Source: Fasciola hepatica
Lineage: Eukaryota > Platyhelminthes > Trematoda > Plagiorchiida > Fasciolidae
Assembly (NCBI GenBank): GCA_948099385.1
Contig: CANUEZ040000140.1
Span: 4,340,001-4,404,000, forward strand
Length of the DNA: 64,000 nucleotides
Direction: 5' to 3'
The notes below the pieces were generated by a model, which saw only the letters and a program-made list of their open reading frames with translations, had not been told where the DNA came from and did not search any database. Numbering within the stretch: position 1 is the first letter of the stretch; each line of letters starts with the position of its first letter. Shown piece by piece: positions 33,377 to 44,329 of the stretch. The position numbers were made by a program, and so were the translations under genes.

Positions 33377-36240
33377 GCGTTCAAGCAGCATGATAAATTA
33401 TATTACACATAAAACAAGTCATTTGAGGCATAAGCTTTATGCTGCTGAGGGGGCGAATATTCAGCTGTTAGAAAACTAATGCACCTTAGAAATCAGCAAT
33501 AGAAAAAGGGCCATAGGAATAAACGTATGTTTAAAGGAGCGAGTTAAGCAAGTCCGAGATGATAGAATACGGATTGGTGAAGAAACGAGGAAGATGAATG
33601 TGCTGTCGAAAATGTTGCATGAATGTGTCCGACAAAAGCACTTTTCCACTTACAGACGACATTAATAAAGCTGCATCATATAATTTTATATGAATCATAA
33701 CAAGCCGGTAGTGGTGACGTTATATGACAATTATCCTTGTGGTCTGTTCGTGAAAGATAAGAAGCTGCACACAAGTTTCAGGCAAAATCATCTAATTGCC
33801 ACTACCAGTAGGCCACAACCACGATGGAATATAGCTTCTGAGGGAAAGTGGAACAAGATTTTTTACATTCAGTTAACCCTAACATGACCGAAAGCATACT
33901 GTTTACACAAGTTTCCAAACATGTGTTCCTCCGTTATTCGTCACGATGTTTCATTTTCTGACCGGCATGGAGTCTACCACGTAGGTGATGAAATAATTCC
34001 TCACAGTCTGCACAGCCAAATTCTGCGCTTTTGACTCCAATGGCCAGTGTGTGGATGGTCCCAGTACTATTCTCTACAGGATGGATAGATGTGTACAGTT
34101 GCCTTTAGATCTATGCTATTGGACGGCGATTGTATGAACTAGACCTTGACGTTGCGGACACTTTTATAAGAATTACACTGAATAATTGAGAGACAATCCT
34201 TCTGCATGACTTTTTATATAAACTTCTCATGAAACAAACTATGAAATGTTAACCTGAAAAACTACTATCCACCTAGGTAATTTATCGTTTTCGAATTCGA
34301 GAGTTTCATCCGTTATAACGATGAAGATTCTCCAACATTCGAAGCGCCTCAAAATAAAGTCCCCCAGCAAAGCTAAACGCGTTTAGTTTTGATCAGAATC
34401 AATAATGTTGGCTGTCAAGATATATTGACTTCCGGGAAGATAATATTTCCGGGGATATTCGCACACCAAATGACACTTTTCTGAGTCTTCTAAAGCTCGT
34501 CATATCACCAAGCACTCATGCGAGAAATGAGCCTATTGTCAAAGTGACGTGACAAGTGATTAGAATCCCCTAATTAACCAAATTGTGCCCTCATTTTTGG
34601 GCTTAGAATGAAGCCTTCACATCTCGTGATATTAATCGTATTGGAATTGTGGCTCTAACGTCCAAAAAGAAGAAAGAAATCGTGGTAATATTCCAGCATT
34701 GGATTAAGGTCAGGGATTTCCGACACTGTTTTGTGATTGTAAAGCACATAAAATCGTATTTTTCCTCTTATTTACTAGGTCTTCAGTCTCTCAAATGTGA
34801 ACTCGGGGTAGTTGTTGTGTGACTCACCCGATTATTGGTACTCCTGTTCACTTTAAAACACTGAGCAAGATCTGACTAGAAAAATTGACTTAATAGGCTT
34901 CGGCAATTTGACTTTGATCCTTTTTATGGAGAAGCTGGGAAAATTTAGTTTAAGTGGACCTTTTCATCGCCATGGCGACAACCATGTAGGCGATTAACCA
35001 GGGGCGTTCAAATGACCTCTAGGGCAACACACATACTGATGAGAATGGGAATTTCCTTTTTTCAGAAAGCGTGGCTGTCATTTTTGGCAAGCTTTTTTAA
35101 GCCACATAAATCGTGGAATCTCCAGGGAATGAAAGAATTTCCCTTAAAATTGTGGTATAGGCATACTTATAAAAATTTTATGGCCAAGAAAACGGCTTCT
35201 ATCAAAATATATGGAAAGTAAACCCAAAGCCCAAAGCCATGTATCTTGGCAACCAAGTTCACACTCTGAATTTCCCATAGCGCAGCAAAGAATAAATATA
35301 AAAAGGAAACTGTGAACAAATCAAGATGATTACCCGATGGCCTGACATACCTTAAACTAAAACTATATATAGAGTAAATTTTTGTATGCATCACCATCGA
35401 CTCTACAGGCAGAAACTACAAAGGAACTATATGCTCTTTTGCAAACAATCCGATTTTTGTATTGGGTTCTAGTGGCGGATTTTGAAACGCAAGTTCTAGG
35501 ATCGAGATGAATGGGGAGGCTGTGTTATCTTCTAAGATTTTGCAACAGAAAGTCAGAAGTGCATTTTAATGTTAGGTTGCCAATAAATTAGACGAGCAAG
35601 TCACTCGCCGAGAATTTTAAAATCTTCCCCAAGCAGTCTGGGTAATATGACGGCGAAAGCGTAGAGCCAGGGCTGAAGGATGCAAGGAAATACAAAAGGG
35701 CCTATTAAACGAAAAGTTGCAGAAAATAACCTGAATCTCGTGAAGTAAAAAGTGAGTCGTCTGACTTTCAAGAGAAAAACTGCAACTTGATCTGTAGATC
35801 AGGCAGCACACTAGGATTCTTTGGTATTGTAGAGGACCAAACCTGAGGAAGAGTGTGTATTGCCCCACGCATTTGCGTTTCCCTTACACTGGAGCTACGC
35901 TTAGTTAGGACCTCTGTGAATTCCTTCACCGCTGCACATATGCAAATCTTAACAAATACCAAACTTTATTCGTTCATCAGTTCAATGACAAGTTGCCTCA
36001 TCAGTCTTCATCTTTTATTCTTTATCAGTTTGCGTGATCTTGTAGGGCACTACATACTGCCCACACGACAAGACGCCTGCCCAAGATGATATAAAAACAT
36101 GTCTCTACTTCGTTAAGAAAAGGATCAGTTTGGACTATTAATCGTGCAATCCTGCAACATCAGGTGGATAGTGGACATCAAATCGATGGAAAAGGTTGCT
36201 GATTACGTCATCAGCCATAGCAATTCGATTATTGAAACCA
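33377..36240. other. no recognisable gene
   Basis: AT-rich sequence with many short frames on both strands, none with both convincing splice sites and protein-like content. No repeat shared with other parts of the window was noticed. Confidence 0.35.
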
Positions 36241-36256
36241 TAATTGTGCAAGCAAC

Positions 36257-36257
<1 letters not shown>

Positions 36258-36287
<30 letters not shown>
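36258..36287. repeat. (TA)n microsatellite
   Basis: About 30 nt of uninterrupted TA dinucleotides between CAACG and ATGTAC. Confidence 0.9.
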
Positions 36288-36289
<2 letters not shown>

Positions 36290-36579
36290 GTACTTTCACA
36301 CGTGCCTAATTTCAGGCTGTGCGCTAAATGAAAGATTGGTTCAGAGTGGCGGGGAGGGGAACAAAGGTGAACATTTTAAGTTCTTTTCTGCTGCATGCAA
36401 GTTTTGCTTTTCGTTCTGTTTTACTGGTTCGTGTTCCATAATTACAATAGAAATGGATAAACTGCATCCCGTGACTTCGGTTTCTAGCCGTTTCCATCAG
36501 TGCCTTCGTCGTCATCGCTAACGCCCCAACCTGGCAACCGAAGCAGCTCAGCGTATGATAGACATTAGGTCAATTTCTT

Positions 36580-37165
36580 CATTCCTGTGCTTTAAGTCAT
36601 CGCTCGTCCTTCACGTTCTTTCTTCCAGTCAGGCCCAACGAACGCAAACAATGCGCGAAGCTGCAGGAGCGGGGCAGGCATCCAAGTGCACATCCTAGCC
36701 AGTAAAGATGATGCTGCACTCTGGTCCTTCATAGGAAGATTCGTTTGTACCAAACACTCAACGGTGCACGTGGTCATTCCTGAAGCAATGCCCCCACCAA
36801 AAACGGGTAATGCTTTGTAAGCAGTGGGTATGAAACACAGCCAGGAAATGGATACATTGAACCCGGTGGAAGGGTCATGCTTCACAACCATACAGCAGTA
36901 GCAGTGCACGAAGGTACTGTATACTCGGCCTTTCAAGGAAAGACTGAAGTCTTGTTGGAGCTAGAGACGCTTGAGTTTCGGAAAAGCTAGTCTGGCATCT
37001 GAAATAAGCATAGATAGCTCCTCTTCCACGCCACCATTTCCAAAACACAAACGTCCCGTCTTTCAATGCCCAAGCAGAGAGCGGGTACATGCTTTTGCCA
37101 GTCCTGGATTAGCACATTACACTTTAACGGAGTGAAGTAATTTTTTCGTTGGCTTTAGGCATTCC
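36580..37165 (-). mobile_element. decayed non-LTR retrotransposon, RT C-terminal region
   Basis: Read on the minus strand from high to low coordinates, three frames give a continuous series of motifs. LKCNVLIQDWQKHVPALCLG corresponds to the usual SKCKVLLQDWxxxxPxLxLxG. FGNGGVEEELS, then ISDARLAFPKLKRL, then QQDFSLSLKGRVYSTFV correspond to the usual GGVxEEIxxRIxKARxAFxxLxHLW and KGRVYxAxVR. RALLLLYGCE matches the usual RAVLLYGCETW. HCLQSITRFWWGHCFRN matches the usual HRCLRxIARIxWxHRVSN. RALFAFVGPDWKKEREGRAM matches the usual RALFAxxGxGWKKRRGGQxMTW. At least three frame changes and several stops interrupt it. The family differs from the element at 16.9-18.6 kb in its C-terminal tail. The catalytic box should lie just above 37.2 kb but was not found. 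Confidence 0.85.
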
Positions 37166-37208
37166 AAAAATGAAATAACCTGCTTATTTAGTAAGGAGTC
37201 AATCTTCA

Positions 37209-39620
37209 TAAAAAGAGGTGTGAAAGATATACAGGCAGAAAACAGAAACCGTGCAAGAACGGCAGCCTCGAGAAAGCCTTGTGTAAAGAGAAGTAAAGAA
37301 GAAGTTCGGCCACACTGTCGTGTAAAACTCTTGTCGATCGGAACAGTAGATGGACAGAAAAATGGAGCTGGAGGTATTGACGCCCGAGTCAGCAATTTTG
37401 ATCTCTCAAAAAATCGAATAAGTCACCATAATCAAAGAAACAAACCCGAGCTACTTGACTTATATGACCAACAGATGATAAGCAGGCTGGATAAGAGAGG
37501 CCCAGGCATCTAGGGTTGACCGTAATCGGCTTTATGCAAATTGCTCTATGTCCATAGCGTTGATCTGTGCAAACAGCTTTTTCTTTATGAGCTTATCACG
37601 AGAATTAACACCAATTATGTGCATATTCGCGTTCCATATCTCTCAAAAATGGCGGCTGGTGGTTGGTTATTGGGCGTACAACGCGTTCAGTTCGAGAAGC
37701 TCAGTTCTGGTGGATTTTGAAACAGCCCTCAGCATACCATGGTCTCTGACCTTGAAGACGCGCTTCTTCATACGACACAATCGCTCTAGTGGACGGGAAA
37801 GGTAACGGTCGGGTCGAATATACAACGCTCCTTTGGGGCAGCAAATAGTGAATCAGACGTTAAGGTACTCAGTTAAATGCTCACAAAACATAAAGATTTC
37901 GAAGTGAGAAATGTGCTTAGGTTAGAATTACCCACTAGTCTCTGAGTCGAGAGAGGTTTTCTGGATGACACTTTGGTGGTTTGTTTGCAATTTCGTGGCA
38001 TACGATAGACTCACCAGAGAGAAGCATTCGGCTTTTTTGGGGTACTTAGCATTGAAACAAAATCACATGGTCGTATATTTGAAACAATGGTGAAATGCTC
38101 ATTTGTGACAAGACACTTTTGTCACGTTAGTAAAATAAGGGAGTGAATACATCAAGATAAAGCATATTACTTGTTTTTTCTCTCAAAGATCTTATGCAAA
38201 ATGTTCGAGCAAACCAACAAGCTTCATCGCCTTATTCGTGTTACAGCAAGATTTGGAGGGCAAATACCAACACTACAAACATGGATAATGGTATTTTCTG
38301 GGTTTTGATAATCAAGAAAGGTCAAAGAGCATTAGGTTTACCTAGAAAAAGGTGATTTTATACAAATTCTTACAACATTCGTCGGAAAACTAGGAAACCA
38401 AATTAGCTGGTTAATCCTTTGATTAACCGAAAGCCAGAGTTGTACTTCCAACAAGGGTAATCACCTGTTGCAGTTGTCATGAAATTTGAGCCTCATCGTG
38501 ATTCTTTGGCCTCTGACTTACTTCTTCTACTCTAGAGTGAGGCCTAATGCCTCACGAGAACAATATCCATGGTAATAAATTCGAAAGGTACTCACTCAGA
38601 TAACATTAATTCAGGAAACTCATTACGTCCACTGATATGAGAGCAATCATGGACATCCAAGATACTTGGATATTATCTACGAATAATGAAGAATTTGTCC
38701 AACTGAAAATACAAATTTACCCAGTCTGTCAGTTTCTAAGTTCCCGCAAGAACAGTACTCCCCTGTCAGATATGAAATCAGGTTATGTGCTCAAAGATAA
38801 TATCACTGTTATTGCCTTCACAGCAGCAGAAGCTTGGAAATTTTAAGCTTTCAGTCTCAACATTTTGCTCCATAAAAGCCATGATTTCATTCTAACGGTG
38901 CGTTCTTTTTATTCTTGACAAAATACGTTGACGTTCTTTCTTCGGAATTGGAGTTTTTTCCATCCGGCTGTAATGCTTTGTTTCAAGCAAATATTTATTC
39001 CAAAAGCTAAACTGTCAATCACCACAATTTTCGGATCACCGCGCTTGGAGCTTAGATCGCAAAAGTTTCTTCACCAGTCGAGGTGAGGTTGTCAGCGCTT
39101 GCGCACGACTTATACCATTTACCAGCTCTCATTAAGTATGAGTATGATGAAAACTAAAATTTGGTTCCGCCTCATGACTGAAATTAGTCACAGTGCACCA
39201 AAATGCCAAACACCATTGACTTTTTTTATTCTGATCCAAACTTGATTTTTCGGGTTTTGGCCAAGAAGATACATAGGAATTTATACATCAGAGATGAACT
39301 GGAACCCGATCCAAATAATTGTTGGGTAATTTTATGATCGATATCTTTTGCTGTGCAAAAGGAAGTCCAACCTGATCCATTGGTCACGGTAGAAACACCT
39401 CTGTGATTCCAAAACAATCCGATTTATAAGTAACTGTCAAGTATTTCATAAAAAGAACTCAGCAAGTTCAGTCCTTTCTCAATAGAGGAAACCTGACAAA
39501 CCTTACAAAGAGTCTAGTAATGTTGTTGATCAATTGAAAACTGAAGATTTAAATGAGGTTAAACTTGTAAACCAACTGTGGTTTGCTCAAATATAGGGAT
39601 AGTTGAGTGTAGAGCCAGGT
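37209..39620. other. no recognised gene; possible upstream part of the retroelement
   Basis: Both strands have open frames of 85-97 codons at 37117-37805, but none carries reverse transcriptase motifs; the plus frame at 37220-37513 is charged and basic. Further on, to 39.6 kb, nothing is recognised. Confidence 0.3.
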
Positions 39621-39628
39621 ACGCACAC

Positions 39629-39659
39629 CTGATGAGCGGCATCAACGGCGAAACCGGTA
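39629..39659 (+). ncRNA. isolated hammerhead-like core
   Basis: Both invariant core boxes are intact: CTGATGA at 39629-39635 and GAAA at 39650-39653. Between them GCGG...CGGC pairs at three of four positions as helix II. After GAAA the palindrome ACCGGT (39653-39658) gives a minimal helix III, and A39659 is an allowed cleavage nucleotide. Helix I is poor: CACAC upstream pairs with GGGAG downstream at alternate positions only. This arrangement (type I, tiny helix III) is typical of hammerheads in metazoan retroelements. With damaged helix I it is likely a relic or a fortuitous core. Confidence 0.4.
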
Positions 39660-39757
39660 GGGAGATTCGGGGAAAATTTTTCTTGTTATCCTGGTGTAGT
39701 ACCGTACTACTTATATCGAAAATCAAAACTTGGGATCGTGTGTCCCCTTCCTAAAGA

Positions 39758-39905
39758 TTGCCTTTGCTAATCAAGGAAACAACTTTGGATGAACTACTTT
39801 GTGACTCTAAGGAAGAACTCATCATTCAAGCAAGCTCTATGCTATTCAAACGAGACCACAGCTGTGAATTAACTGTGAAGTGCTCTTTTATACGGATGTT
39901 TTCAA
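39758..39905 (+). CDS. candidate exon, acidic-helical
   Basis: A frame open for 78 codons contains KETTLDELLCDSKEELIIQA then SSMLFKRDH, protein-like in composition. The upstream CCCCTTCCTAAAG is a weak acceptor and no strong donor was found before the composition turns AT-rich. No family recognised. Confidence 0.15.
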
Positions 39906-39999
39906 AACTCTACGAACGAAGTTTATTTTTTCCTTATATATTTCTGTTCTCTGAAATTTTCGTAGCATATCATAAGACTAAGGGTGAAAAATAAAGTTA

Positions 40000-42900
40000 A
40001 ATAGAACTTGAAGCCAGTCGCGATAGTTCTGTTCCTATCCGCTAAAGATTGGAATAGTGTGACCTTAGTCACTATGATGGATTGGTCTGAAGTTTAGAAG
40101 TTCGATATCACTTTAATGTAAAATATGACTAATCTTCATGCCGATAAAGGTAAGATTCCGTACAGGTGGATTTTGTCGTTGAGAAATAAATGTTGATCCC
40201 ACTAAAAGCATTTCTTTTCTGAGTTATTTGCCATGTTTTGGCTAACAGAAAGAAGCAAAAAGGAAATGAACGCATGGAGAATACTATGTTCTCCAGCAGG
40301 TTAACGGCCAACTCACAATGTAAGGTAGACTCACCGGAGGAAAACTTCTGGTCCATTTCGAATGCGCAATCTGGACCCCAAGGTCATATGAACGCGGCTG
40401 GTTTGTTTTTGCCACGCTGAAAAAATATTTACTGGGAACCAGAAATACCACCGTTGTTATTTAGCAAAGAAAAATGAAATTTCGCACGCCCGTCGAACAC
40501 TTTTTCCCATCATAAGATTATTTCCTATTAATGTTTGTGAAAAAAACATGTCTTTTTCATTATTTATGCAAAACTTGATATCATAACCCATTGTAGAGTG
40601 CTAAAAATATCCAACTTTTATGATGGTATAAGCTGCTTTGAAGTAAAAACAACTGTCTGGAGTTATTTGATGAAAATCGCATACAACTTTGCGAACCAGG
40701 CCGAGATACTTCGGTTACCTAAGCATTCAGTTGATCTAAAGCCAACAACAAAGTTGGCTTAATGATGCTACCGCACAAATATCGGAATCGCACTGTGAAT
40801 AGTTTTTACCATCGATATACTTTGTTCGACCCATGGTGAGAACTAGGAAGCTCATGAATTCACCTGTCTTAAAAAGAAATTTCAAAAATATACATTTTCA
40901 TAGGTGAACTTTAGGGTCGCACAAGTCAGTAAGCTAGGTTAAATGGGCTGCAGAAATCACGATCAAACTTGCTATTGGTGCATTACCAAAGATTCCCTGA
41001 TCAAAGCAAAATTCACCGTGCTCAAATGATAAACATTTCCTTCCTCTCAGACCGGACTTTCTTCCAAAAACTGTTCATAATTTAGAATGATGCACCAGTT
41101 TATATATCCCACACGTCTGTACATCTTACAAACGTTACGAATCTTTCGACTTGTTATAAAATTTTACAGTGGCAAAACCACCGGAGAAATTGATGACCAT
41201 TTTTCACCTTTTTTGCTGAAATTCAGGATTTGAATAAGATTAAAAATTTATTCCTTGTGCAAAACAATGAATCTATTTCGATTTTCTCATGTAAATTGCA
41301 GCATTTTGCGAAGATGCAACCATGTATGTTGGCGACTGGTTATTCTGAAAAACCCCGTTGCCTACGAAACTTCAAAAATACCCGTAGGGATAATTAGGCA
41401 GAGAAGTGCGGGGTGCGTATAACTGATATTCGGGAAAAATGAGAAACCGGCCGTGTGCATCCAGATAATTTGTCGTGTCATCCAGACACAACACTACAAT
41501 ACTCACATCGAGGATTTGTTTTGTTTAAAAATACCCGACAATCAGTTTTACTGCATTTAATAACTTCGATAACTGCACTGTTTTAGCACAATGGTGCTGG
41601 TATTGAAACGGTGGCATTATCGACCTGCTGCCTGTCAACTTGTTGACTAGTGTTGCGGATAACTTTGTTTCAAAACAGATGATGCTCAAAAATCATGAGA
41701 CTAATCTTGGACGTTTTACGTTGCTGGCAGGGATGTGATACCTGTTCGAACACTTCTAACCGAATTCCTCAGTCGTAGGATTTGCTACGCAGTACTCATG
41801 AAACGAAATCCACTGTCCCCACTCACATTGTGTACGGGACATCGTGAACCTCGATATTACGAAAATATCGGAAGGTTCCATTCGGTGATTATCATCTGGT
41901 GGCATATTTGTGAATGTGAGGTGGTGTGGCCTGATTTTATCACGGTACACGGCAAATAATGATAAAAAGGCACCACGAAGAAACAGAACGGGGGCCGTTC
42001 AGTGCAAAGTATCCAGATCCAGTGATACGTTCATTTATAGACGTTGGCGTACTGCTTAGGGATGAATTTCAGTTATAAAATTGTCTCGACTAGTTTCGTT
42101 CTAGTTATTCTCGTCCGTTAAGGATTTGAAGTAGCAATCTTGGGCTAGCGATTTCAGCTTCTGTGAAGATTTATCTAGGCTTTCGATGGTCGGTTTCTGA
42201 CAAGTTGCCAGTTAGTGACGTGCGAAACTTCATTCCTCCATTTGGTGTAGATTTTTGAGTCTCTTGATGACTGATTCGTAGCTTTGGCTTTCTTTGATAT
42301 AGTAATAAACATTTCCGGGTACGTAATTAGCGTGCGTTCGGAATTCACCGGGCTGAAGACAATCTATACTACCCTGAGAAAAACACGAAAGTAAAAGGGA
42401 ATCTTCTTATTTTAGTGCAAGAAATAAAACTGACTTGAAAGAGATGAGAGAGAAACTGAAATTGATTGCCCTGAGCAGTTGGTTTAACTCACTAATTCCT
42501 CCTGTCTCGACTTCAGATTTTACGGGAAAATACTCGGTAAGGAATACAGTTCTAGCCAGGATGATCATCTCAATGCTTGCCCACGAAGATTTCCATTCAT
42601 AATTTGATCGAATTCTCTCTAGAAATCATTTTCCCAGGCTTAGGAAATGTCCAGATTCCCAAGAGATCAAATCCGGTAAAGAAAGTGTGCATCGACCGTA
42701 TATTTAATTCGTGGGTTTTTCAGTCTCTGTCAGCTAGGATGAATCCAGTAGTTTCGAATTCATTATGTCACGGCCATGGATCAATTTCTGTTCAGCAGGA
42801 CCAGTGAAGAACTTATTTCTGGCTTACGATAAAACTACTCTTTCGCGAGTATTGATAAAACATTGACTGCTCACTTCCTTGTGTTTGTTATATTATGAAG

Positions 42901-43640
42901 TTTTTAATCGGGTAAAAATGGAATCCTCTCAGCTTTCAGTAGCTTTTTCTAACCAAGTGTGTGGAAAATGTAGCTTACTGAACCCCGTTCACCAGAACCC
43001 ACATCCCCGAGTGGTCCTGATTCAATCAACGACTAAATCATCTGGTCTTCACCAGCAACGTCATACAGTGTCTCGTGTGAAGCGAGAGTTGCTTGCAGCC
43101 AGGTTAACGGTGATCATACTCGTTGATTTTAAAATTAGTCAGGTCCCATGTTCACCCTTTTTAATTATTTACCGTATACCAGTGCTTGACAGGCAATAGA
43201 ATAGTGATTTTTAAACTATCTGTAGTTATCTGCATAAGACAACTTTCATGCACCGGATCCCACCCTTGCGTGCAAAATGCCTCTTGGAGAGGAAGTTCGT
43301 TTAAAATATATGAATAAAGCTTCGGAGACAGACTGAACTAATAGGCATCGCGGAAGGTATTATGTGCTTTCAGCAAGTTCACCGCAAATCAATAATTTCC
43401 AAAAATATGAAGGGGCTACACGAAAGACGGCGAGTTGACACAACTACCATTTTATATTACCGGATAAGGTGCAAACAAAACGTTTTGAAGAGGAGAGAGT
43501 CAAAGTATCGTGATATTGAACGAATCTAAAAGCCTACCTCTTAGGATATTGTGGTCGTATAAGATTTATCCTGCAAAGGCTGTGATTTTCCCTTTGAACT
43601 ACCCAAAAGTAGCTATACATTAGGATATAAACATGTTTGT
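40000..43640. other. no recognisable gene or repeat
   Basis: AT-rich. The plus frame at 42879-43199 (106 codons) includes a CGKC pair and a polar stretch but has no good splice sites; its length is within chance. Confidence 0.35.
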
Positions 43641-43649
43641 GTACGTACT

Positions 43650-44319
43650 ATTCAAGGTAGCTCTGTGAACTAGTGGAGAAGGTGATGAACCAAGGTACAC
43701 CTCTGAAAGAGTGCCGAATGTAGAAGACACCAAAAGCGTCGAGATTTGACCTCGGTATCGTGCGGTCCAAAGTTCGCCATGACAACCAATGGTCAAACGG
43801 CGGTCTTTGGTCCATGGATGATTCAGTCTTCAAGCTCTCTCCATTCCCCAAGTTGGTAAAAAGACGGCAGTTTAATCATCGCCTATCAGTAGCATATTAC
43901 GTTTATTTCCGTTTCTAGAACTTTTGAGATACCGCAAATGAGGTGGAGGAAATTGAAGATCAGTTTTAGGTTGAACCCAAAACGTAATTTTCAAAGCCGT
44001 CTCCGAATCTAGCTTAGCTCAATTGTTGTTTTATTCCAATGGTTTGCTCTGAATTTGCGCAAACAAAGCAAGGATCAGGGTGCAACAGATGCATATTTTC
44101 CTTCCTACCGTTGGACGGATTCTGAAAGAGAAGACCTCTTTCTCCCTGTTCTTGGGAGTAAACGGTGATAACCTTACTTTCACTAGTTAGTGCATTCAGA
44201 AATGTAGCAACTTTTTTCTTTTTATGGTAAAGGTTACTGAACCAGTGAAAATTCGAAAACCTTCGGAACAATTCCAGGTTCTTGGTGCTTAGTGTTACAC
44301 CTCCGTCTTTCAGTGTCAT
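43650..44319 (-). mobile_element. Ty3/gypsy-like LTR retrotransposon fragment (RT C-terminus, perhaps start of RNase H)
   Basis: The minus-strand frame at 44319-44014 follows the thumb/connection of Ty3/gypsy reverse transcriptases. LELFRRFSNFHWF matches the usual LRxFLGxxNFYRRF. FLNALTSESKVITV matches PLxxLLSGKSKxITW, and LLHPDPCFVCANSEQTIGI matches LxHPDPxAPLxLxxDASxxAIGA, followed by QQL (usual VLQQ). It ends at a TAG. Further along the same strand (43851-43648) a frame with DQRPPFDHW may correspond to the RNase H TDHKPL region, but this is much weaker. No LTRs, integrase or catalytic YxDD box were found, so it is a short relic. The first part is fairly convincing; the extension is tentative. 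Confidence 0.55.
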
Positions 44320-44329
44320 TCATAAAATA

